DNA from: Streptomyces sp. MA5143a
GTDB taxonomy: Bacteria > Actinomycetota > Actinomycetes > Streptomycetales > Streptomycetaceae
Direction: 5' to 3'
Assembly: GCF_900290235.1 (NCBI RefSeq)
Contig: NZ_OLMK01000006.1
Coordinates: 1-64,000 of the forward strand
DNA length: 64,000 nucleotides
A model generated the notes under the pieces. It was not told the origin of the DNA and searched no databases. It saw nothing but the letters and a program-made list of their open reading frames with translations. Of this stretch, positions 51,308-59,566 are shown piece by piece. Position numbers and translations under genes: made by a program. The first letter of the stretch is position 1. Each line of letters begins with the position of its first letter.

Positions 51308-53757
51308 TGACGTCCCCCCACCGGCTGCGCCTCCCGGCCGAGCCCCCGCCCCCGCTGCGCGGGCATCTGCCCTTCGCGGACGTTCCTGGCGCGACCGACC
51401 CCATCGAGGTCACCAGCCGCTGGCTCACCCGCGGCGGCCGCCCCTGGTTCCCGGTCTCCGGCGAGTTCCACTTCACCCGCTGCCCCGCCGGGCAGTGGGA
51501 GGAGGAACTGCTGAAGATGAAGGCGGGCGGGGTGACGGTCGTCGCCGCGTACGTCATCTGGATCCACCACGAGGAGACCGAGGGCGACCTCCGCTTCGAC
51601 GGCGACCGCGACCTGCGGCGCTTCGCAGAGCTCTGCGCCCGCCACGGCCTGGACCTCATCCCCCGCATCGGCCCCTGGGTGCACGCGGAGGTGCGGGGCG
51701 GGGGTCTGCCCGACTGGGTCCTCTCCCGCACCGACGCGCCCCGCACCGACGACCCCGCGTACCTGGCGCCCGTACGCCGCTGGTACGCGGCCCTGGCCGA
51801 GCAACTGCGCGGTCTGGACCGGGGTCACGGCGGGCCCGTCGTCGCCGTCCAGATCGAGAACGAGCTGTACGACCAGCCGGGCCATCTGCTCACCCTGAAG
51901 CGGACGGCCCAGGAGGCCGGACTCGCCGCCCCGCTGTGGACGTCGACCGCCTGGGGCGGCGTCCAACTGCCCCCGGACGAACTGCTGCCCCTGTACGGCG
52001 GCTACACCGAGACCTTCTGGACCGAGGCCGACGGCGGCTGGCCCGACACCTGCCGCAAGCACTTCTTCTTCACCCACCAGCGCGACGACGAGGGCATCGG
52101 CGCCGACCTGCGCCCCACCACGGTCCGCGGCGGCGATCCGCAGGCGCTGGCGGACCGCTTCCCGTGGGCCACCTGCGAGCTGGGCGGCGGCATGGCCGTG
52201 GCCTACCACCGCAGGCCGCGCGTCGACGCCGCCGACATCGGCGCCCTCGGCCTCACCAAGATCGGGTGCGGTTCGGTGTGGCAGGGCTACTACATGTTCC
52301 ACGGCGGCACGAACCCCCGGGGGCGCACCACGTTCCTCCAGGAGTCCCACGACACCGGCTACCCCAACGACCTGCCCCTGCTCACCTACGACTTCCAGGC
52401 CCCGCTCGGCGAGTACGGCCAGTACCGCCCCTCCTACGACGAACTCCGCCTCCAGCACCTGCTGCTGGCCGACTTCGGGCAGCGCGTCGCCCCCATGAGG
52501 TCGGTCCTGCCCGAGCGGCTGCCGACGGGCCAGGACGACCGGGAGACCCTGCGCTGGGCGGTGCGCGGCGACGGACGGTCCGGCTTCCTCTTCGTCAACA
52601 ACCACCAGCCGCACGAGCCGCTGCCGGACCACACGGACGTCTCCTTCAGGGTCGACTTCCCCGACGCGCCGCCCCTCATCCTGCCGGCCACACCGGTCAC
52701 GGTCCGCCGGGGCGCCTACTTCTGCTGGCCGCTCCGGCTCGACCTGGGCGGACTGCGGCTGGAATGGGCGACGGCGCAGGTGGTGTGCGTGCTGGACGGC
52801 GCGGGCGGCGGAGCCGAGGACAGCGGTGACGCCGACGGGGGCCGCCCGGTGCTGGTGCTCACCGCGATCGACGGCATCACCCCCGAACTCGCCCTGGACG
52901 CACGGTCGGTGAAGGCGGTGCGGGCGCCCTCCGGTGATCTGACGACCGTCGGGGACCGCCTCCTCGTCACCGGGCTGCGGCCCGGCACGGACGCCCTCGT
53001 CGAGGTGGACACCGCCGACGGCCGCCGCGTCGACCTCCTCGTCCTCGACGCGGCCACGGCGCGGACCGCCTACCGGGGCCCCGCCTGGGGCGCCGACCGG
53101 TTGGTCCTCTGCGACGGAGGCGTCGTCTTCGACACCCACCGCGACGAGGTACGGGTGCACAGCCGGTCCCCGGAGCCGTCGTTCGCGGTGCTGCCCGCAC
53201 CGCCCGCGGCACCCGTGGCCGCCGAGGGCACGGTGAAGGAGACGGCGGACGGGGTGTTCGCCCGTTACACGCTGGTCGGGGCGGCCGACGGGCCGGGCGC
53301 CGACGGGCCGGGCGGGGCGGGGCGGAGCCTGCCCGTCTCCCTCGTCCGGGCGCCCGGCGAGGCACCGCCCACCGTCACCGGTGTGCTCGGGCGGGCCAGT
53401 GCCCCGGCGGACGAGCACTACGACACCGTCGCCGCCGAGTACCACGTGCCCGTGCCGGACGATCTGCCGCCCGGCACCCTGCTCCGCGTCCACTGGACCG
53501 GTGACACCGGCCGCGCCTACGTCGGGGACCGGCTCGTCGCCGACCAGTTCTACTCCGGACGCGTCTGGGACCTCGCCGTGGACCGGCTGCGGACGGAAGG
53601 GGACCCGGGAACGGAGGGCCTGCGGCTGAAGATCCTGCCGCTGCCCGCCGGGGCGCCGGTGCACATCCCGGACCGGACCGGCGACTCCCCGCTGCCGGCG
53701 CGGATCGACCGGGTGGAGTGGCTCACCGTCCACACCCTGTCGTTCCGGGCGGGCTGA
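51307..53757 (+). CDS. Second, longer GH35-type glycoside hydrolase
   Basis: The 816-residue protein has a TIM barrel with acid/base Glu186 in VAVQIENELYDQPGH, nucleophile Glu291 in TCELGGGMAVAYHRRP, and FHGGTNPRGRTTFLQESHDTG. About 450 residues of beta-sandwich modules follow. It is divergent from the first GH35 and lacks the GGTNFGFTNGAN loop, so its substrate differs; possible choices are beta-1,3- or 1,6-galactosides or glucosamine-containing sugars (GH35 exo-beta-glucosaminidases). No signal peptide. Coupled to the preceding gene, with 141 bases before the LacI gene. Confidence 0.88.
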   Translation: MTSPHRLRLPAEPPPPLRGHLPFADVPGATDPIEVTSRWLTRGGRPWFPVSGEFHFTRCPAGQWEEELLKMKAGGVTVVAAYVIWIHHEETEGDLRFDGDRDLRRFAELCARHGLDLIPRIGPWVHAEVRGGGLPDWVLSRTDAPRTDDPAYLAPVRRWYAALAEQLRGLDRGHGGPVVAVQIENELYDQPGHLLTLKRTAQEAGLAAPLWTSTAWGGVQLPPDELLPLYGGYTETFWTEADGGWPDTCRKHFFFTHQRDDEGIGADLRPTTVRGGDPQALADRFPWATCELGGGMAVAYHRRPRVDAADIGALGLTKIGCGSVWQGYYMFHGGTNPRGRTTFLQESHDTGYPNDLPLLTYDFQAPLGEYGQYRPSYDELRLQHLLLADFGQRVAPMRSVLPERLPTGQDDRETLRWAVRGDGRSGFLFVNNHQPHEPLPDHTDVSFRVDFPDAPPLILPATPVTVRRGAYFCWPLRLDLGGLRLEWATAQVVCVLDGAGGGAEDSGDADGGRPVLVLTAIDGITPELALDARSVKAVRAPSGDLTTVGDRLLVTGLRPGTDALVEVDTADGRRVDLLVLDAATARTAYRGPAWGADRLVLCDGGVVFDTHRDEVRVHSRSPEPSFAVLPAPPAAPVAAEGTVKETADGVFARYTLVGAADGPGADGPGGAGRSLPVSLVRAPGEAPPTVTGVLGRASAPADEHYDTVAAEYHVPVPDDLPPGTLLRVHWTGDTGRAYVGDRLVADQFYSGRVWDLAVDRLRTEGDPGTEGLRLKILPLPAGAPVHIPDRTGDSPLPARIDRVEWLTVHTLSFRAG

Positions 53758-53898
53758 CCACGAGTCCGGGACCGGGAGGCCGGGGCCCGCGCCCCTGCCT
53801 CCGGTCGGCTCGGCTCCCCGGCGCCCCGGGCGCCGCACCTATTCTGTGAACCCCGGCGGGACGCCGTCCCGCCCTCCTGTCGAAGAAGGAAGCGCCGC

Positions 53899-55011
53899 AT
53901 GTCCCGAAGCACCACGGACGGCACCGCCGCCGGGGACGCCGGTGCGGCCGGCGGCCCCAGACCCACCGGCAGCCGCAGCAGACGGAACTTCGCCGGCTCC
54001 CGGCCGGTGATGGACGACGTGGCCCGGCTCGCCGGCGTCTCCAAGCAGACGGTCTCCCGCGTCCTCAACGACAACCCGGCCGTACGCCCCGAGACCCGCG
54101 AGGCCGTGCGCGCCGCGATGCGCACCCTCGGGTACCGCCCGAGCCGCAGCGCGCGCTCCCTGGCCAGCGGCCGCACCCGCATGCTCGGTGTGATCTCGTT
54201 CGACGCGGCCCGCTACGGACCCGCCTCCACGCTCACCGCGATCAACACGGCCGCCCAGGACGCCGGCTACCTGGTCAGCTCCATCGCGCTGGACACGGCG
54301 GACCGCGACACCGTCGTCCAGGCGGTGGACCGGCTGTCCGCCGAGGGTGCCGACGGGATCATCGCGATCGCGCCCCAGCGCCCGGTGGCGACCGCGCTCG
54401 CCTCCGCCCGCCCCGACACCCCGCTGGTGATGCTCGACAACGGCCTCGGCGACGGCACCCCCGTGGTGTCCTCGGACTTCCGGGCCGGCGCACGGCTCGC
54501 CACCGAGCATCTGCTGGGCCTCGGCCACTCCACGGTCTGGCACATCGCGGGCCCCACCGGCTGGACCTCCGCCGACCGGCGGGCCGCGAGCTGGCGCGAC
54601 ACCCTCGCCGGGGCCGGAGCCCCCGTCCACGAACCGCTCGTCGGGGACTGGAGCGCCGACTCCGGCTACGCGCTGGGGCGGCGGCTCGCGGACAGCCCGG
54701 ACGTCACCGCCGTCTTCGTCTCCAACGACCAGATGGCCCTCGGACTGCTGCGGGCCCTGCACGAGGCGGGCCGCCGCGTCCCGGACGACGTGAGCGTCGT
54801 CGGCTACGACGACATCCCGGAGGCCGCACACCTGCTGCCCCCGCTGACCACCATCCGCACCGACTACTCCGAGATCGGCACCCGGTCCCTGCGGCTGCTC
54901 CTGACCCAGCTGGACGACCCCGCCGACACGGAGGAACCCCCGGCGAAGACCGAACAGGTCGTCCCGGTCGAACTCATCGTCCGCCGCAGCACCGGCCCGG
55001 CACCGCACTGA
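53899..55011 (+). CDS. LacI-family transcriptional regulator
   Basis: The 370-residue protein has an N-terminal, Gly/Ala/Arg-rich extension of about 37 residues, then the LacI HTH (MDDVARLAGVSKQTVSRVLND). The hinge-helix region is SRSARSLASGRTRMLGV, and the periplasmic-binding-like sensor domain follows (GVISFDAARYG, SVVGYDDIPEAAHLLPPLTTIR). AAGGAAG lies before the ATG at 53899. Its likely operator is the palindrome at 48186-48199; no such site lies in front of its own gene, so it may not autoregulate. Confidence 0.93.
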   Translation: MSRSTTDGTAAGDAGAAGGPRPTGSRSRRNFAGSRPVMDDVARLAGVSKQTVSRVLNDNPAVRPETREAVRAAMRTLGYRPSRSARSLASGRTRMLGVISFDAARYGPASTLTAINTAAQDAGYLVSSIALDTADRDTVVQAVDRLSAEGADGIIAIAPQRPVATALASARPDTPLVMLDNGLGDGTPVVSSDFRAGARLATEHLLGLGHSTVWHIAGPTGWTSADRRAASWRDTLAGAGAPVHEPLVGDWSADSGYALGRRLADSPDVTAVFVSNDQMALGLLRALHEAGRRVPDDVSVVGYDDIPEAAHLLPPLTTIRTDYSEIGTRSLRLLLTQLDDPADTEEPPAKTEQVVPVELIVRRSTGPAPH

Positions 55012-55063
55012 CCCGGGGGAGTGCAGGGCGGCGCCGGGGGAGAGCCGGGAGCGTCGCCCTCGG

Positions 55064-55879
55064 TCACGGCTTGCGGGCTATCGCCCCGTACATCGCGATG
55101 TCCTCGTCGCGGATGCCCTGCTCGCCGGTGCCGTCCGGGTGCCACTTGTGGACCTGGACGATGCCCGGCTCGACGAGCTCCAGGCCCTCGAAGAACTCGT
55201 GGGCCTCGTCGATGGTGCGCAGCCGCATCGGCATGTCGCGGGCCGCGTACTCGCGGGCGACCCGGCCCACCTCCTCCGGCGCGAACTCGGCGGTGCCGAT
55301 GGTCATCGCCAGGTAGCTGCCGGACGGCAGGGGTTCGAGGAGCCGGCGCACGATGCCCACCGCGTCGTCCTCGTCCAGGACGAAGTGGACGATCGCGATC
55401 ACCGTGAGCGCGACCGGCCGGGAGAGGTCCAGGGTCTCCAGGAACTCGGGGGAGCCGAGAACGGTCTCCGGGTCCTGGAAGTCGGCCTCGATGTACGCGG
55501 TCCTGCCCTCGGGGGTGCTGGACAGCAGCCCCTGGGACAGGGTGAGGACGATGGGGTCGTTGTCCACGTAGACCACCCGCGACTCGGGGGCCACCGACTG
55601 GGCGATCTCGTGGAGGTTGGGGGAGGTGGGGATGCCGGTTCCGATGTCGAGGAACTGGCGCATGCCGGCCTTCTCGGCGAGCCATCGCACCGCGCGGTTC
55701 ATCCAGTCGCGGTTGGCGCGCATATGGACCGGCAGGGCCGGCCACTCGTGCGCCATGGCGTCACCGGCCTCCTTGTCGGCCGGGTAGTAGTCCTTGCCGC
55801 CGAGGATGTAGTCGTAGATGCGCGCGGAATGCGCGTGCTCGGTGTCGATCCGGTCGGCCGGCCATCCGTTGTCGGGCAA
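55064..55879 (-). CDS. SAM-dependent methyltransferase-like protein (DUF574)
   Basis: The 271-residue protein has the DUF574 signature ADRIDTEHAHSARIYDYILGGKDYYPADKEAG at the start and a SAM fold (FLDIGTGIPTSPNLHEIAQ with the glycine loop; VVYVDNDPIVL; VIAIVHFVLDEDDAVGIV; GTAEFAPEEVG). Streptomyces genomes carry many copies of this family; no substrate is known. I place the start at the TTG at 55879, since GGGAGGGG lies seven bases upstream; an ATG at 55894 is in frame but without a ribosome site. Confidence 0.82.
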   Translation of the reverse strand: MPDNGWPADRIDTEHAHSARIYDYILGGKDYYPADKEAGDAMAHEWPALPVHMRANRDWMNRAVRWLAEKAGMRQFLDIGTGIPTSPNLHEIAQSVAPESRVVYVDNDPIVLTLSQGLLSSTPEGRTAYIEADFQDPETVLGSPEFLETLDLSRPVALTVIAIVHFVLDEDDAVGIVRRLLEPLPSGSYLAMTIGTAEFAPEEVGRVAREYAARDMPMRLRTIDEAHEFFEGLELVEPGIVQVHKWHPDGTGEQGIRDEDIAMYGAIARKP

Positions 55880-55931
55880 CGCCGCCCCTCCCATCAGGTC
55901 GTTCGGTCCAGGTGCGTGGTCGGGCAGAAGC

Positions 55932-55959
55932 CCGGGGTCCGGTGTGCGCCGAACCCCGG
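55932..55959 (-). terminator. CCGGGGT/ACCCCGG hairpin between DUF397 and methyltransferase genes
   Basis: A 7-bp stem with a 14-base loop lies 43 bases past the DUF397 stop and 53 bases before the methyltransferase start. It probably ends the XRE-DUF397 transcript. Confidence 0.4.
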
Positions 55960-56001
55960 TTCAGCAAGTGGTGCGTCAACACAGCTTGGCAGCAAGGGGG
56001 T

Positions 56002-56280
56002 TCACAGCAGGAAGTCGGCCTCGCCCGCCTTCACCCCGGCCAGGAACGTGGTCATCTCCCGTGGGGTGAAGACCAGCGCCGGGCCGTCCGGATCGGTCGA
56101 CTGGCGTACGGCGACCCGGCCGTCCGCCAGCTTCTTCACCTCCACGCAGGCACCGCCCGCGTCGTCGCTCCAGGGGCGGCGCCAGTCGTGGGCGCCGAGG
56201 TCGCGGGCCGGCATGCCGTTGCGTACGTCGCGGATGTCACGTATCGAGTGGCGCACTTCCTGGGATATGTCGTGGTGCAC
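56002..56280 (-). CDS. DUF397 domain-containing protein
   Basis: The protein of about 92 residues has DUF397 features: LGAHDWRRPWSDDAGGACVEVKKLADGRVAVRQSTDPDGPALVFTP and a closing MTTFLAGVKAGEADF. The GTG at 56280 lies one base after the XRE stop (56282-56284) on the same strand, so they overlap and are coupled. DUF397 genes are nearly always next to XRE regulators of this type in Streptomyces; they modulate the regulator, in a proposed antitoxin-like or partner role. Confidence 0.88.
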   Translation of the reverse strand: MHHDISQEVRHSIRDIRDVRNGMPARDLGAHDWRRPWSDDAGGACVEVKKLADGRVAVRQSTDPDGPALVFTPREMTTFLAGVKAGEADFLL

Positions 56281-56281
56281 G

Positions 56282-57157
56282 TCAGAGCTCCTTGCGTAGG
56301 GCGCCGAGGAGGGCCTCGGTCTTGCGGGGCGCCGCGGACTGCGCGCCCAGCCGGTCCATGGCCTCGCGGTAGACGACCACGTCGCCCCCCTTGTCGAGGT
56401 ACACCGCGCCCACCAGACCGTTGAGATAGACGATGTCCGGCAATTCGGGTGCCCTGAACCGGAAGAGATGGAACGCACCGGCCCGCATCGCGGGATGCGG
56501 GCCGTGCCGGAACGGCATCAGCTGCACCGTCACATGCGGCAGCCGATTCATCTCGATCAGATGGTCGATCTGGGCGCGCATCACGTCCGGCCCGCCCACC
56601 GGCCACCGGAGCACCGTCTCGTCCATCACCACCCACAGCCGAGGCGGCTGCTCCCGCCCGAGCAGCTCCTGGCGGCGCATCCGCAGCGCCACCCGCCGCT
56701 CCGTCGCCTCGGTCGCCGCGTGCGGATTGCCGGCGCCCAGCAGGGCCCGCGCGTACGCCTCGGTCTGCAACAGTCCGTGCACGAACTGCGCCTCGTACGC
56801 GCGGATCTGGAGCGCCGCCTGCTCCAGGCTCAGATACGCGGCGAACCAGTCGGGCAGGACGTCCCGGTAGGTGTGCCACCAGCCGCGTTTGTTGGCCTCG
56901 CGGACCGATTTGAGGAAGGTCTCGATCTCCTGCTGGTCGCCCACCCCGTAGACCTGGAGCAGTTTCTCGACGTCCGGCAGGCGCAGCCGGGCGACCTTGG
57001 CGGCCTCCATCCGGCGGATCGTGGAGTGACTCACCCCGATCGCGTCACCGGCCTGCTCGAACGTGAGGCCGGCGCGCGTGCGCAGTTCCTCCAGTTGCCG
57101 CCCGAGGATCATGCGCAGTACGGAGGGGGCCCCGCCCCAGTCGGTCTCCGCGCTCAC
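56282..57157 (-). CDS. XRE-family HTH regulator with DUF5753
   Basis: The 291-residue protein has an N-terminal HTH (about 15-70; LGRQLEELRTRAGLTFEQAGDAIG, then HSTIRRMEAAKVARL). DUF5753 fills the rest (YLSLEQAALQIRAYEAQFVHGLLQTEAYARALL, QPPRLWVVMDETVLRWPVGG, VTVQLMPFRHGPHPAMRAGAFHLFRF). The GTG at 57157 has GAGGAGG upstream. The regulator is divergent from the ATPase gene at 57457, and the region between them is rich in TTGC/GTTGC motifs that could be its operators. Confidence 0.9.
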   Translation of the reverse strand: MSAETDWGGAPSVLRMILGRQLEELRTRAGLTFEQAGDAIGVSHSTIRRMEAAKVARLRLPDVEKLLQVYGVGDQQEIETFLKSVREANKRGWWHTYRDVLPDWFAAYLSLEQAALQIRAYEAQFVHGLLQTEAYARALLGAGNPHAATEATERRVALRMRRQELLGREQPPRLWVVMDETVLRWPVGGPDVMRAQIDHLIEMNRLPHVTVQLMPFRHGPHPAMRAGAFHLFRFRAPELPDIVYLNGLVGAVYLDKGGDVVVYREAMDRLGAQSAAPRKTEALLGALRKEL

Positions 57158-57345
57158 GCCCACCTCCTCGCCTCGATGACGCAGTCTGGCACGATCTTGG
57201 CGCGAAGAATGACATCCTGCGATCGACGAATTGCAAATTTCAACTTGCTGGTTGCGAGGTGTTGTTCACGGATGCCAGAGTGGGACCACCGTCACGGCTT
57301 CGGTGAACCCTGGGGCTGCGCGGCCAGGTTGGGGGAGATGTGGCC

Positions 57346-57374
57346 GCAACTCAGCGCTGTTTGCAGCGAGTTGC
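57346..57374. promoter_or_regulatory. GCAACT-CGCTG / CAGCG-AGTTGC inverted repeat between divergent genes
   Basis: GCAACT (57346-57351) and CGCTG (57355-57359) pair with CAGCG (57364-57368) and AGTTGC (57369-57374). GTTGC-type half-sites also occur at 57231, 57245 and 57252. The whole gap (57158-57456, 299 bases) holds no gene. These could be XRE operators; an RNA leader hairpin for the ATPase is the alternative. Confidence 0.4.
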
Positions 57375-57456
57375 ACGACCCTCGCGGTGTACAGCGAGGC
57401 CGGCCGTGGCACCGGCACCACTGACGGTGCGAAGGGCCCACGAAAGGCGTACGGCG

Positions 57457-57969
57457 ATGGCTCCGCCCCTCCTCCCCCAGTCGTCGGACCGGTTACCGCC
57501 GGCCATGTGTCCACCCGCCCGGCGGGCGGCCGCCTACGAGCCCCACAGGGCGGGCGTCCTCGGACTGCCCGCGGTGCCCGCCTCGGCGGGTGAGGCACGC
57601 AGAACGGTCCGTGAACTGCTCGAAGAGTGGGGAGTGACTCCGGACCTCCGCGAGGACGCCCTGCTCATCACCTCCGAACTCGTCACCAACGCGCTGACCC
57701 ACACCACGAGCGAGTGGATCGTGTGTCGGCTGCACCTCACCGGGCAGCGGCTCCGCATCGAGGTCGAGGACCAGAACCGCGGTCACGCCCAGCCCGCCCG
57801 ACGCCGACCCGGACCCGACGACCAGAACGGACGCGGGCTCATGCTGGTCGGCATGCTCAGCAGCGACTGGGGGGTCGGCGAGGCCCCACAACGGTCCGGT
57901 CGCGTCGTCTGGGCAGAACTGCCGTCGGAGGGCCGGGAAACCGCCGAGCCCGCCCCTCCGACGGCGTGA
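57457..57969 (+). CDS. RsbW-like ATP-binding protein (HATPase_c; contains a TTA codon)
   Basis: The 170-residue single-domain ATPase has an N-box DALLITSELVTNALTHT and the glycine box GRGLMLVGMLSSDWGV, like anti-sigma factors. The first 45 residues are Pro/Arg-rich. It could bind an anti-anti-sigma or a regulator; in Streptomyces many copies exist and often neighbour XRE-DUF397 pairs, as here. Codon 13 is TTA (57493-57495), predicting bldA dependence. AAAGG lies upstream of the ATG. It is followed by a hairpin at 58001-58030. Confidence 0.88.
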   Translation: MAPPLLPQSSDRLPPAMCPPARRAAAYEPHRAGVLGLPAVPASAGEARRTVRELLEEWGVTPDLREDALLITSELVTNALTHTTSEWIVCRLHLTGQRLRIEVEDQNRGHAQPARRRPGPDDQNGRGLMLVGMLSSDWGVGEAPQRSGRVVWAELPSEGRETAEPAPPTA

Positions 57970-58000
57970 CCTTCCACCGGGACCGCACGACCGGGTCCAC

Positions 58001-58030
58001 GCTTCCCTCTCCGCACGGCGAGAGGGAAGC
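58001..58030. terminator. Hairpin between the ATPase and cvnD genes
   Basis: GCTTCCCTCTC and GAGAGGGAAGC form a perfect 11-bp stem around an eight-base loop. The convergent stops at 57969 and 58083 lie on each side, so it may serve both directions. Confidence 0.7.
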
Positions 58031-58082
58031 ACGGTGAGCACACCTGGGCGTTGTGCTCAGCGGTGTCCCGGCAGGGTCCCGG

Positions 58083-58679
58083 TCAGAGCTGTCCGCTCGC
58101 CGCCAGTCGGGCCTCCGCCTGGGCGCGGGCCGCTTCCAGCACGGCCAGCAGGACCGTCTTGCTGGACTGGCGCTCGCGCACGTCGCACAGCACGACCGGC
58201 GTCGACGGGTCGAGGTCGAGGGCCTGACGGACCTGCTCGGCGGTCGCCTCCCTGCGGCCGTCGAAGCAGTTGACGCCCACGGCGAACGGGATGTCACGGG
58301 ACTCGAAGAAGTCGATCGAGGCGAACGACGCGTCCAGACGGCGGGTGTCGGCGAGGACCACGGCCCCCAGCGCGCCCGTCGACAGGTCGTCCCACATGAA
58401 CCAGAAGCGGTCCTGGCCCGGCGTACCGAAGAGGTAGAGCACCAGCTCCGGTGAGATGGTGATACGGCCGAAGTCCATGGCGACCGTGGTCGAGGTCTTC
58501 TTCTCGACGCCCGCGAGGTCGTCCACGCCCACGCTCGCCGCGGTGATGCGCTCCTCGGTCTCCAGCGGGGCGACCTCACTCACCGAGCCCACCATCGTGG
58601 TCTTGCCGACGCCGAAGCCGCCCGCGATGAGGATCTTCAAGGCGGTGGGGAGGAGCGGCTCAGAGCTGACGGATACCAT
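58083..58679 (-). CDS. cvnD: Conservon protein CvnD, Ras-like GTPase
   Basis: The 198-residue small GTPase has a P-loop GGFGVGKTT (20-28), a switch region with TPGQDRFWFMWDD, and NCFDG where Ras proteins have NKxD. CvnD is the membrane-associated GTPase of Streptomyces conservons, which act like eukaryotic G-protein-coupled complexes. It overlaps cvnC by 20 bases. The cvnE cytochrome P450 gene is absent downstream. Confidence 0.93.
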   Translation of the reverse strand: MVSVSSEPLLPTALKILIAGGFGVGKTTMVGSVSEVAPLETEERITAASVGVDDLAGVEKKTSTTVAMDFGRITISPELVLYLFGTPGQDRFWFMWDDLSTGALGAVVLADTRRLDASFASIDFFESRDIPFAVGVNCFDGRREATAEQVRQALDLDPSTPVVLCDVRERQSSKTVLLAVLEAARAQAEARLAASGQL

Positions 58680-59034
58680 CCATCACCCTTTCGATGAGAT
58701 CCACGCTCGGCTGCTCGGTCAGCGCGGGCGGGGCCTGGACAATGATCAGCTCGGCGTTGAGGAGGTCGCCACAGAGCACCTTCACCACGCTCACCGGCAG
58801 ATCCAGGGTCCCCGCGATCTCGGCCACCGCGACGGCACGTTCGCGGCACAGCGCGAGGATCGCCATGGCCTCCGGCTCCAACTGGTCCTGCTCCGACTCA
58901 TGCGTGAACCGGGAGACCACCAGCGTGATCAGCGTGAAGTGATGTCTGCTGTGGCGAGTACGGCCACCGGTGATGGCGTACGGCCGGACATGACGTCCGG
59001 CCTGCTCATCGTCGAGCCATCGCGGCTCACGCAT
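58660..59034 (-). CDS. cvnC: Conservon protein CvnC (DUF742)
   Basis: The 124-residue DUF742 protein has a winged-helix-like fold (VRPYAITGGRTRHSRHHFTLITLVV, then RAVAVAEIAGTLDLPVSVVKVLCGDLL). The ATG at 59034 overlaps the cvnB stop (ATGCGTGA). Its C-terminus overlaps cvnD, so translation is coupled. In conservons CvnC bridges CvnB and CvnD. Confidence 0.93.
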   Translation of the reverse strand: MREPRWLDDEQAGRHVRPYAITGGRTRHSRHHFTLITLVVSRFTHESEQDQLEPEAMAILALCRERAVAVAEIAGTLDLPVSVVKVLCGDLLNAELIIVQAPPALTEQPSVDLIERVMDGIRQL

Positions 59035-59455
59035 CCTGGACGTAACCGGACGAGGCATCCACTCGTGGTGCGGCACTCAGGTACTTGCCGACCTGCTTGA
59101 CCAGAGTTCCCATCTCGAACGCCATCATGCCGACGTCCACCTCCTCCGAGGCGATCGCGGCCAGCCGCGCGCCCCGGCCGGCGGCCGTCACGAAGAGGAA
59201 GGCCCGCTCCATCTGGATGACGGTCTGCTGCACCTCGCCGCCGTGGAAGTGGCGTGCCACGCCCCGGGCGAGGCTGTGCATGCCGGAACCGACGGCGGAC
59301 AGGTGCTCGGCGTCGTCACGCCGGATGTCCCTCGACTTCCCGATGAGAAGGCCGTCCCCGGACAGCACCACGGCGCAGCGGATCTCCGGAATCCGCTCGA
59401 CGAGTCCGTCCAGGAGCCAGTCCAGCTGGGGACCGGGTTGTACCTGCTCAGTCAT
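59027..59455 (-). CDS. cvnB: Conservon protein CvnB (Roadblock/LC7)
   Basis: The 142-residue Roadblock/LC7 protein (LDWLLDGLVERIPEIRCAVVLSGDGLLIGKSR at its start) probably works as a GTPase-activating partner of CvnD. GAGGAA lies before the ATG. About 100 bases separate it from cvnA, partly filled with duplicated sequence. Confidence 0.94.
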   Translation of the reverse strand: MTEQVQPGPQLDWLLDGLVERIPEIRCAVVLSGDGLLIGKSRDIRRDDAEHLSAVGSGMHSLARGVARHFHGGEVQQTVIQMERAFLFVTAAGRGARLAAIASEEVDVGMMAFEMGTLVKQVGKYLSAAPRVDASSGYVQDA

Positions 59456-59479
59456 TGCTGAATGTTCCTCACAGTTAGT

Positions 59480-59566
59480 CGGCGCCAGGGGAAGCGCCGG
59501 TCAGGTGGCGCCAGGGGGGTTGCGCCGGGGGGTGGGGCGCCGGGGGAGCACCCGTCATGTGGCGCC
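59480..59566 (-). repeat. Partial duplication of the cvnA 3' end between cvnA and cvnB
   Basis: A 31-base unit bounded by GGCGCC (59536-59566, containing the cvnA stop codon) recurs as a 32-base copy at 59480-59511. The copies differ at only a few bases, with a 56-base period. It looks like a tandem duplication after the stop; no function is apparent. Confidence 0.6.

Noticed and set aside
53760..53898. LacI operator before the lacI gene
   Set aside because: No copy of TGTTACCGGTAACA or a close variant is present in this gap.
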